Source: Amaranthus tricolor (lineage: Eukaryota > Streptophyta > Magnoliopsida > Caryophyllales > Amaranthaceae). From it: DNA of 64,000 bases. The stretch is from contig NC_080059.1 in the NCBI RefSeq assembly GCF_026212465.1, positions 18,503,549-18,567,548 on the forward strand. Direction: 5' to 3'. The notes under the pieces were generated by a model. That model saw only the letters and a list, made by a program, of their open reading frames with translations, was not told the DNA's origin and searched no databases. Below, in pieces: positions 23,810 to 33,410 of the stretch; positions within the stretch are counted from its first letter, which is position 1, and every line of letters begins with the position of its first letter. The position numbers and the translations under genes are program-made.

Positions 23810-24185
23810 TAAATGTTGCTTAGATTATTAAATACTAGACTATGAACAAGTTTATTAAATTGTAATTGTCATACTTTGTTGAACTAATTTTATTTTCTGT
23901 TTCATGCAACTTTTTATATGTACTCTATATAAGTTATAATTTTATCGTAATAGGTACATATTAATATATTATCGTAATAGGTATATATACATATTAATAT
24001 ATCATCATTGACGTAAATTATTTTTTCAAAAAAGTGCAAAACCCGTTGGGTCAACCCGAACCCGACAACTTAGGGTCTTAAACAAGGTAGTCAAAACTCG
24101 AAACCGTAATTTTTTAAACCCGTTCAACCCGAACCCGAAAATATTTTTATACAACCCGACCCGTCCGACCTGTTTCACAGGTCTA

Positions 24186-24467
24186 GAAATGATCATTGTT
24201 GTTGGTTTGGTTGTTAATTATCGTCGTTGAAGAATTTGTTAATTGTGGGTACATTGTTAATGTTGAATCACCATGGTTAGTTTCCTCAATTGTTGTCTTA
24301 AGTTGTTTAATGTGGCTAAGTCCTTGAAAATTAGCATTATGAGTTGTCTAAACTACTAATTGCTTTGTTTTTATTCTTTGTCACCTCAAACCTTGGAAAT
24401 GTAGCAAACATGATTAAAAATTATTATCAGAAATTGAATTATTGAAATCGAGTATTGTACATTAGAT
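24186..24467. other. AT-rich DNA right of the hAT element
   Basis: No coding or repeat structure recognised apart from the hAT target duplication at its left edge. Confidence 0.3.
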
Positions 24468-24740
24468 TGTAGGAAAGTGCATTATTTAGCATATATTTAG
24501 CAAATCGGGACTAATGTAATTGATTCCGTTTGATTTTATTTGATTTGTATAGTTTATTCTGTTTCCTAGAATAGCTATTAGTATCATGTATAAATAGAGG
24601 TTCTAATCCTCCCTTACATTCAATACAAACAGTATTCAAACCCTAAATCTGTTCAAATCTTTTATTTCCGCATTATTTTATCTTTTCATACATTATATGA
24701 TTTAAGCAACATAGTCTTGTTTATAACAAAAGTGTATGAA
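24468..24740 (+). repeat. Probable copia-type solo LTR
   Basis: Begins TGTAGGAAAG, has a TATAAATAGAGG promoter-like box near 24592 followed by a leader-like CCTCCCTTACATTCAATACA, all in the layout of a short copia LTR. TAGAT precedes it and recurs near 24739, but the expected CA end is not present there, so the right edge is uncertain. Confidence 0.4.
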
Positions 24741-25318
24741 CTAGATCTTTTCCCTTTGAACAAACCTTGTTTTAGAATTCAATGGAAAATAATATTATAT
24801 TTAGATTGAATTGATGGTATAGTTCATGAGTAAATATGTGTGTATGGTTAGAATGCATATTCATATGATTTGTGACTTGTAAGGATGGTAGAGGGGGACT
24901 TCTTATCTTAGGGTAAGTAGATTTTAAATGAAGTCAAGTAGACTTATTAAGTCTTACTTTAAACGTGCATAGGTGCCTAGTTCATAAGAGAAGCCTGAGA
25001 ACCTCATCTTTGGTGGTTGTAATAACTTTTTGTCTTACAATTGCAATTGCAGGTATGTACACACGTTAACTAACTTTTATATGCTTATGTTTCAAAGTGT
25101 TATCAATATATGCGACTTTATGCATTGTATTATAAATATGAAGTACTAGAGTAAGCCTTATACATGAATAGCTAATTATTGTGTGTCTCTTGAACTTAGA
25201 GTGATATAAACGCATAGAACTAAGGTATTATTAGAAGTTGAACATAATTCCCTTATTGTTAGAATAACATTATGTTCACGTGGAGTCCGAATGATTCCTT
25301 TATATTTGTATTTAAGTT

Positions 25319-25735
25319 TATATTTGAGTTACCAGTGGGTTTTGCAAACCCCATGGTTCTCTTTGATAGAAAGAGTATATTTGAGTTACCGGTGGGTCTT
25401 GCAAACCCCATGGTTCTCATTGATGGCAAGAGTATATTTGAGTTACCGGTGGATCTTGCAAACCTCATGGTTCTCATTGATGGCAAGAGTATATTTGAGT
25501 TACCGGTGGGTCTTGCAATCCCCAAGGTTCTTATTAATAGAAAGTTTATTCATTGATAAAAGGTTTGTATTTGAGATAGTCGTGGGTCTTGCAAACCCCA
25601 AGGTCTTCATTGATAGAATAGCTTATGCTAGTAAGAAGTTCCCCGTGGGTCTTGAGAACCCCAAGGGTTTCCCTTCATAGAAAGATTATGTCTAAGTTGA
25701 GTTACCTCATGGGAGTTAAGAATCCCAAGGATATA
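25319..25735. repeat. 57-bp minisatellite
   Basis: Four consecutive units of exactly 57 bp start at 25319, 25376, 25433 and 25490; degenerate copies with indels run on to about 25735. Each unit contains GTGGGTCTTGCAAACCCCAT, an imperfect palindrome. The unit length is a multiple of three, so the array is open in several frames on both strands and gives apparent ORFs; nothing supports a protein. The surrounding 24741-26648 is otherwise noncoding. Confidence 0.85.
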
Positions 25736-26648
25736 CGATGATCATACTGACTTTAAGGTAGATAAGCGTCGTAAGGCCATGCTTTATCATTAGGCGTCAG
25801 TTAATCTGTTAACGCTCTTAGTTAAGTTGATATCATATGTGTCTTATAGACATGTTTTGATTTTGAGAAAAGGAGTATTGAGATATACGTTCCACTTATG
25901 AACACATGGTTCGGATCGGAAAAGAAGAATTGAGATTAAGAAATATAGGTGGATGATAAATGGTTACTAATTATGCTTTGTGTTTCGCAAAATCATCTTT
26001 ATACAGTCGTATAACATAATGTTATCTAGTCTGTTCACCTTATTATATTTTGTGTTAGTTACTGATGTGTAAGTGTTTGTGTTTATGTTTGAAATATTAT
26101 GACTTTCTACGATGTTCCTGCTATGATACATTTGGCTTATGGTCTCATGTTGAGTAACAGGATCATCCTAGATAGGTCTAATAGGTATTGGAGCTTCTTC
26201 TGCATTGCATTGGGGGAGAGTTATGAGTGCGAAGCATGACACGAGTTATGCGTTGGTCTTTGGACTTCGTAGCTCTTTATGTCTTTTGTAAACTTTAGGT
26301 TGTGTACGTTTTTGGTATGAGGCATTGTGTCCTCCGTTGTATTTTCAGAATTTCGCTGACCAGTTTATGGTTTTATATGTTTTTAAAGTGTTTTATTCTT
26401 TTCAAAACTCAAGCGTTGACACTGGAACCATGATCCATGGTTGTCATGATGATTTGAGGAGCCGGCGATGAATTATTTCCATCTTGGTAGGAGATCTTAA
26501 TGGCGATGATGCCTTGGATGAATTTAGTTATTTTATTGTGTTTTATATTCCATTACGACCTCAATTTTTTGTGGAAATGCTACTGAAATTTCTACTTGTA
26601 TTTATGAATTTTATTATTATTACTTTATTTATTTTTATTTTAATTTAA

Positions 26649-26722
26649 TGTAACACCTAAATTTCCTCCTGTCCTTTGCGATTTTTATTTCGTATAAGAG
26701 GTTGAAAATTCAAGGGTGTTAC
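26649..26722. repeat. 74-bp segment with LTR-like inverted ends
   Basis: Starts TGTAACACC and ends GGTGTTACA, the two ends of a gypsy-type LTR, but only 74 bp apart. No target duplication is seen. It may be a gutted solo LTR, or the end of an older LTR lying to its left. Confidence 0.3.
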
Positions 26723-26789
26723 ACAAAGGTTTTCTCATTGCCCTCCACATAGGCACATTTGTTCACTACTCACTCTAAAGCCTACACCA

Positions 26790-27380
26790 TATCATGCCTC
26801 CCATTCACTCTTCTTCTTCCATGCAATATGTTGAAATTGACCAAGAGGAGTGGCAATGTGTTGATGCTCATGTCATTCAGTAGATAAATGGTACGATTTC
26901 TCATAAATTGATGCAGACTATTTTTGATACTTCGGGTGCGGCTACTGCGCATAAGACTTGGGAAGCCATTCATGAAATATTTTAGGATATTCGGAACACC
27001 CATGCTTTGTATTTGGAGGACCAATTTACTCATGCTGAGATGGAAACATTATCTAATATTAGTTCTTATGGACTCCAATCTTAAGAACCCACTGCCCTCT
27101 TTCTACTAGGCTAGATCTCGCCTAATCCTCTATGAGACTAAAAGGAATCATCAAGCCACTTGAGAATCACAAACAGACTCAAAACTGCTGTTTTGACATC
27201 TCATATCTAGGATGATGACTTACCAAGCCATCCCACTTTTGTTTCTTCACATGGGTCTTAGCAAAAAGGCTCTAACCCTCTTCTCGTGGTAGCAAACACT
27301 ATCCTCGAGGTGGACGTTGGCACGGAAAACAAACTAACTTTAGGGAACCTCGAGGTGGACGTCGGCACAGACCTAAATCG
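26790..27380 (+). pseudogene. Copia gag remnant
   Basis: Readable pieces include ISHKLMQTIFDTSGAAT-like and ALYLEDQFTHAEMETLSNIS (near 27000-27060), the helical core of plant copia gag proteins, followed by an Arg/Gly-rich stretch (about 27280-27370). Several stops and shifts are present. Confidence 0.65.
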
Positions 27381-27399
27381 GACAGGAGGCACCGGGTCT

Positions 27400-27789
27400 T
27401 AATTATTCTTCATTCCGGATTTCCGGTCTGGTTCGGTCTAAATCCGAAAAAATCCGAGTTATACCAGATTAGACCGGATGTATATAAAAGTAGTTTAAAG
27501 GAGAATAATATTTACGATTTTTATGTATATACTTATTTAAAGGGCTTTAGATTTTTTATTTCTAACAAAAAATAATTTTTTATCTCAAATATTTTAAATT
27601 TGTAATAATTAATTTGCTAAATTATTTTAAAATCTTCCATTTCTTAATTGATTTTTAATATCAAAAACTACTTTCGATCTATCCGGTCTAAACTCGGACC
27701 GGACTGGTAGGAAACTGGGTTTCCAGTCTTCTGGTCCAACCAGTTTCAGCCGGTCTGGTCCGAGTTTGGACCAGTGAACACCACCCCTA
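27400..27789. mobile_element. Degenerate hAT-like MITE between copia gag and protease
   Basis: Both ends are dense in CCGGTCTGG/CGGACCGG-type motifs. The right end reads GAACACCACCCCTA, the inverted form of a TAGGGGTGGTGTTC hAT start; the left end TAATTATTCTTCATTCCGG is a weak counterpart. The middle is AT-rich. No 8-bp duplication is found, so edges are approximate. Confidence 0.45.
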
Positions 27790-28700
27790 CTTCACATTAC
27801 CCAATTGATTTTTGTCAAATTGGTGATACAGGTGCTACAAATCACAAGACTTCTTCCTCAATTACTCTCTCCTCATATTTTAATTTGAGCAATCATATTA
27901 TTGTTCGTAGTGTTAATCAGATTCCTATTCATGTTTATGGCCAATCTTTCCTTAAACCACCTCACCCTCCGCTCACCTTCAACCACTCTTTCTAGAACTC
28001 TATGGCATAGTAGATTGGGACATCCTAGTTCTAATATTATTAATTCTCTTAGGAAGAATAATTTTATTTCATGTAATGAACGATTAAGTAGTTTCATTTG
28101 TCATGTACTTGGTAACTAAAATAAAATTGTCATATTATGATTCCACTTCTTCTACTTATCTACTGTTTGATATTTTGCATGGTGATATTTGGACTTCCTC
28201 TATTGTGAGCTCTCTTGGCCTTAAATACTATGTATTACTATATTCTTGAATGCTTTCTCCAATTTTTTAGGGACTATACCCCTCTCGCTAATAATCACAT
28301 GTGTTTCCGTTATTTGAATATACTACAATTTTGTCTCAATATGAACGTCGTATTATACATTTTCAATGTGATCATGGAGGTGAGTATGATAAATCTTTGT
28401 TCCACAAATTTTCAACACTATGGTTTTTAATTTCACTTTTCATGTCCATAAATATCTTCACAAAAAGGAAAAGACAAATTTAAAATTCTTACTATAAACA
28501 ACATCATTTGTACATTGTTAAATCAATTTTAGTTCCTCCAAAACTTTGGCATCATAGTTTAGCAATGACTGCTTATCTTCATGATATTATTCCTACTAAA
28601 TTACTCAACAAACTCTCTCCTACTCACATTTTTATATAACAAAAATCCATAGTTATGATCATCTTTTGGTGTTTTGGGAGCCTTTGTTATCCTTTTTTCC
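27790..28700 (+). pseudogene. Copia protease and integrase remnant
   Basis: DTGATNHKT near 27822 is a protease active-site region. LWHSRLGHPSSNIINSLRK near 28001 is the GAG-pre-integrase motif. FQCDHGGEYDK near 28362 holds the second integrase aspartate. Frames shift repeatedly and stops are many. Confidence 0.75.
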
Positions 28701-29199
28701 CATTCACCACCATTAATAAACTCCAAGCTCGTTCTACGCCATGTGTGTTTTTAAGATTATCTTCTTAATCACCGGGGTTATAAATGTCTTAATTTAACCT
28801 CCAACAAAATAATCATCTCGCGACATGTGTCTTCTAATGAAACAAAATTTCCTTTTGCTAATTTAAATTCGTCCCTAGCTGTTAAATAGGATTTCATGGA
28901 CTCGCATAAGTCACCTGTCCTGTTTCATTTACTGGACCTTATGACCAATCCATCGCCAGCAGCCCATTTTTTCCCCGTCCAGTCTTGTTTAACCCAGAAC
29001 CCAACTCACCTACTCCCCGAACTCCCGGTGAGCCATAGCATGTGTTACCCAATAGTCCCATTTCTTCCTCTTTGATCCAATATGGACCCATGCCAACTAG
29101 TCCACAAACAGCCCACCCCCTCATAGCACAACGCACACAGCCATAAACTCATAATATGGCTACACATTTCCAATATGGTATTTTTTTCAAAATTTATCT
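28701..29199 (+). other. Degenerate linker between copia integrase and RT
   Basis: Reads as proline/serine-rich scraps in the plus-strand copia frames, as in the linker region of copia pol. No independent gene is supported. Confidence 0.4.
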
Positions 29200-29288
29200 T
29201 TCATGACTACTCCTTTCTTAGTTCCCCCTAAACAGGCTTTAACAAATCCTAATTAGAAGGCTCCTATGACCGATTAATATACTTTTCT

Positions 29289-30252
29289 CAGTTCATAGCA
29301 CTAAGTTTGCGTCCTTCGGATTCACAAACTTGCACACGATCAGCCCCTTCACTCGGAGACAGATTGCTCGACTCTTTCTAACACTCACGATCACCAAAAT
29401 ACACCCAAGAAACCAATTCTTGGTTCTCAGGCCAATCTGTGGGTTCCCCTTTTTCGGCTTCACTCACCTTCAGGATGTTCCCACGCCCTCACCTTGGAGT
29501 TTCACTCCCGAAGATTGAAGGTTACACAACAGTTGTTCCACAATCTATTGCTCAGAAGCGTTCCACGCTCTCTTTGTTCCGGTTGATTGAATAATGAACA
29601 CACCAACGCACAAGGATGAAAAGAAGAGAATCTCAGTTATGCACTTTGAAATTGAATGAAATCTGATTAATCACTATTGAGTTATTGAATGTAATCTATG
29701 ATCGTCATTACACGAGGCCTATGCACCTATATATAGCTTTCTAAGGACTAACGGCTAGTTTACACACGTGACTAGCACAAGCTTTATTAAAAACAGAAAA
29801 CAGAAACTAGGCTAAGTACTGTAAGGCTTGTTCGAGTTGTTCTTATGACAGGGGCACCTTGGACAACACTTTATGAGTTCTGTGATGATTACTAGGAGGG
29901 TCCTAGGTCCATGATGGCTAGGCCCAGGTGCAAAGATGCCAATTCCAGGTTGACTTGTCTCGGAGCACGTGTGTTCAGATCTCAAGCACAGGTGCAAAGT
30001 GGCCTTGTCGCAAACAGGCTGCTGGTTAGTACTTTGGCTGCTTGAGTATGTTTTGTGATTTCTGGGCTTCTCGTGTATTCCTCCGGCTTGGACATCTTGA
30101 TCATGGCGTGTCTTGTTGTTCTTATCATGCTCAAGACTTGGGTGCTTAGTAATATGCTTTTGAACAGGAACAGTAGGAACAGCTTGTCCGCTGGGAACAG
30201 CTTGTAGTTCCTCTGGGCTTAGACCATGTTCTGAGGGGTACGAATATGGTTC
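29289..30252 (-). mobile_element. Unclassified 964-bp insertion with LTR-like features
   Basis: Interrupts the copia RT between NPN*KAPMTD-like and TWELIPYPL-like pieces. ACTTTTCT occurs on both sides (29281-29288 and 30253-30260) as an apparent 8-bp target duplication. On the minus strand a CTATATATAG box (near 29733) precedes a leader-like region, as in an LTR promoter, and an upstream part (about 30040-30252) stays open for some 70 codons with repeated CTGTTCC. No clear terminal inverted repeat or TG-CA ends, so the class is unresolved. Confidence 0.5.
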
Positions 30253-30260
30253 ACTTTTCT

Positions 30261-31400
30261 TGTTAATAATGATACGTGGGAGTTGATACTTATCCCCTTA
30301 ATACTAATATTCTTCGGTATATGTGGATTTTCTATCGTAAGACTAATTTCGATGGCTCTTTTACAAGATATAAAGCTCATTTAGTGAGCGATGGCAAAGC
30401 GAAAAAGGTGGATGCTAATTGTTGCGAGACTTTTAGTCTAATTGTTAATTCGACTACTATTCGGGATATTCTTAGCCTAGCTCTTTCTCGAGCATGTCTA
30501 TCCATCAGTTGGATGTTAAAAATGTTAATCTGTATGGTAATTTGAATAAAACAGTGTTTATGCATCAGCCTATGGGTTTCCATGATCCCACTTTTCCTAA
30601 TTATGTGTGGCGACTTAAAAAATTGTTATATGAATTAAAACAGGCTCCTCGGGCTTGGTATCAAACACTTTGCTATTATGTTTGTACCATTGGATTTGTC
30701 AACAGTTTGTGTGACCATTCTATCTTTATTATGTGTCGTGGTAGTGACATTGCCTTTTTAATTTTCATGTGGATAGTATTATTTTGACAACTTCTTCAGA
30801 TATGTTATGACAACCGATTATGTCTCACTTGGCTTCTGAATTTGCTACTAGGCTCATTGCATTATTTTTAGGTGTTGCATTTTATTCTCATTCTGGTGGC
30901 CTGTTTTTATCTTAACACAAGTATGCTACTAAATTATCGATCATGCTGGTATGTCTTCTTGCGACCCTACTCATATTCCGATTAAATATCATGTTATAAC
31001 TCATGGTTTAATTTAATTTAATTTCATAGTTTGCGAAATACCAATTTACAATCTCCCTCTCCAACACTGAAGTTAAATATCATGTTATAACTCATGCCGT
31101 CCCTGAAACTTGTTAGCTACGTAATTTACTTCTAAGGCTTCATTTCCCTGTTCCTAAGGCTACCTTGGTCTATTGTATAACGTTTGATTTATCTATACGA
31201 CAATGTTGTTTAACATCAGCGCACTAAACATATTAAATTAGACATTTTTTTTGCTCGTGAGAAGGTCTCCTGTGGTCAGGTCCGTGTTATTCATGTGCCT
31301 TCTCGGTTCAATTTTCTAATATATTTACTAAGGGGCTTCCTCGTGTTCGATTTGTTGAATTTCGGTACAATCTTACCGTTTGTTCCCTGCCCACTACGAT
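30261..31400 (+). pseudogene. Copia reverse transcriptase / RNase H remnant
   Basis: Recognisable pieces: MWIFYRKTNFDGSFTRYKAH (30310-30370), QLDVKNVNLYGNLNKTVFMH (30500-30560), LKQAPRAWYQTL (30640-30670), and an RNase H tail near 31150-31400 with a SNIFTKGLPRVRF-like end. Many frame breaks, and the YVDD motif is degraded. Confidence 0.8.
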
Positions 31401-31471
31401 TAAGGGCGTGTATCAGTAAATATGTATATATATTATTCAGGATAATTATGTCATTACATATCTCAGCTCTA

Positions 31472-31530
<59 letters not shown>
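31472..31530. repeat. TA microsatellite
   Basis: Mostly uninterrupted TA dinucleotides just beyond the end of the copia remnant. Confidence 0.9.
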
Positions 31531-31532
<2 letters not shown>

Positions 31533-31570
31533 CTTGATTAATAAAGAGGCGAAGGATTCAATTATCCTAC

Positions 31571-31950
31571 ACCTTATTTAACCATTGGAGGCATATGAAA
31601 AGTCATATTGCTTTAGAGTTAAGTTGTAAGCATATAATACTTGGAACACCCCATTAAGGCTCTCAGCCCAACACGTTTTATCACTATATGTTGAACTTAT
31701 GAGAACAAGTATTATGTTCCATTCCCTCTTATCTTCATCTATATACAAGGCTACATAAGATGTTTCAGAGCTGCCACGCATATGAATAATCAGTTTGCTA
31801 GAGCCATCACCACCTAAGCAAGCGTCGCCCCACACTATGATGTTTCCACCATTAACAACTTTCCATCTCACACCCTTCTCTATTAAAGAACGAGATCCTC
31901 ATGTACGTCTCAAGAAAAACTAGGTTGGAAACCAACCTAAGCATTCCAAA
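31571..31950 (-). pseudogene. L1-type LINE ORF2 C-terminal scrap
   Basis: On the minus strand 31871-31578 reads RWKVVNGGNIIVWGDACLGG and then a WNIILV/GVFQVLYAYN pattern, the region after RT in plant LINE ORF2 proteins (before the reverse-transcriptase zinc-binding part). A FQPSFS-like piece lies in a shifted frame up to about 31950. A short decayed fragment with no ends visible. Confidence 0.65.
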
Positions 31951-33410
31951 ATGAGGAAGAAAGGGAGTATCGAGCCTTTAGAGACCGCGCAATAAGGGAC
32001 GAGTGGAAGGCAAGAGACGCCTAAAGTTGTTAGGATCGTAATAAACTTACATATGTTAAAATATGTAATACCTATTATATTCACTTTTGAGGCTTACATT
32101 CGTGAATCAAAGTTTCTTTGAATTTATTTTATATGAACGGAATCAAAAAACTTTTAACAATTAGTCTAAAACCCTAAATCAATATAAAAAATAAAAAAAT
32201 AAAAAAAGCTTTAATTTTAAAAGTGTAAAGATTAATTTTATATAAGAAAGGACATCTCATCCTTGTCCATATTCACAATCTGACATGACAAGAATTCATT
32301 CTTTCGAGGTATTTTATACTACTTTGACTCCCTTCATTTGTTGATTAATTATTTATTACTAAGGATGGTCAAGGTTAGGTCTAATCAGAATCGAACTCAA
32401 ATCTATGAATTTCTTTTGGAAATTGTCAAACTCAAATCCTTAGGATCAGAAAATTTTCGACTTGGACACAAACATGTTGAATCTGACAAGTCTAGAGTCC
32501 TAAACAGGTCCTAAATTAAGCTTTACATTTTAAAGATTTTAACAGTACTAAAATAGATCTACAAGTTGTATACATAAATGTAAATTGCGTTCAAACAAAT
32601 ATAAAAATAGGTTTAGAACGAATTAAAATAGATTTTGATTTTTTGTGTGATAAAACAAATCTAGCAAGTCTAGTTTTAAATGCATACATGAAGCGAGTCT
32701 GAGTTGCATATGAGCCTAAAGACTCTAGATCCAAATACCCATTCATTAGACCCAGATCCACAAAGTCCCTAGAAATTGATCCTCAACCCTAAAAAGAAAG
32801 GCAGGTCAAAGGTAGATTTTGTAGAATTTTAGACTCATAACCATAACCATTCATAAGGATCGAAAAAACTTGGACCTGCCCGAGTCAATTACATGACTAT
32901 TGCTATCAAGAGAAGCATTAGTTGTCTCAATCGAGGAATTCTTCGTGCGATTTGATTATTCTTTAAAGTTTAGATGCAAGAAAACAGCGATTATGGAGTG
33001 TGTGCTAAGTATCAAAGTACGAAATTGAAACCCACAGAATTCACTTATCAGCCACGAAATTTAGTCAAATGAACTAGATAGCGGAGGAAAAAATTGAAAC
33101 CAACTTTCTGTCCTTGAAGCCCACACTAGATTATGGTGGCCGAGACGGATCTTTACAACAAGGTATCAACAAGAAAACTCACATACAACATTGTATTATT
33201 GAACACAATAATTGTATGAATCTCGGTTCGTAGACAGCACTTTGGTAAAAGGAAAAACAAACCCATGTACAAATGCAGTCAAAGAATTTATGGTAAGTTT
33301 TGAAATGACCAGAAGGAAACAAGACATCACACTAAAAAGTTTTTAAATGTTAATTATTGGAAAACTACACAATATAGTGATTCATAGATAGAGAGGAGGC
33401 GATATGCTAT
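31951..33410. other. Intergenic DNA, includes 3' UTR side of the FREE1 homolog
   Basis: No ORF of interest. The last few hundred bases (about 33150-33410) should hold the 3' UTR of the minus-strand gene, whose stop codon is at 33411-33413. I see no unambiguous polyadenylation element. Confidence 0.4.

Larger units (their letters stand above)
10136..24185 (+). mobile_element. Ac-like hAT DNA transposon, split by a nested chromovirus
   Basis: Left end TAGAACTGTCAA (10136) and right end, read inward on the minus strand, TAGACCTGTGAA (from 24185) match at 10 of 12 bases. Both ends carry subterminal ACCCG/CGGGT repeats. The flanking 8-mers GATATGAC (10128-10135) and GAAATGAT (24186-24193) agree at 6 of 8, consistent with an aged 8-bp hAT target duplication. 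Without the nested element the transposon would be about 3.6 kb, a usual size for autonomous hATs, and it encodes a full transposase. Its 5' leader has CTTCTTC-type repeats (about 10330-10530). Confidence 0.85.
26755..31410 (+). mobile_element. Highly decayed Ty1/copia element
   Basis: Gag-like (26790-27380), protease/integrase (27790-28700) and RT/RNase H (about 29200-29288, then 30261-31400) pieces follow in copia order on the plus strand, with a stop or frameshift every few dozen codons. Two later insertions interrupt it, at about 27400-27789 and 29289-30252. A possible 3' LTR start (TGTATCAG) lies near 31409. The LTRs are not recognisable. Confidence 0.75.

Noticed and set aside
25259..25680. 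Repeat protein on either strand of the minisatellite
   Set aside because: Open frames follow automatically from a 57-bp unit; no start context, splice sites or composition argue for a gene.
25319..25735. CRISPR-like array
   Set aside because: Units are contiguous without unique spacers, and this is plant nuclear DNA.
32360..32792. Another hAT MITE
   Set aside because: Ends TAAGGATGGTCAA and (inverse) TAGGGTTGAGGATCAA are only loosely alike and no 8-bp duplication is found.
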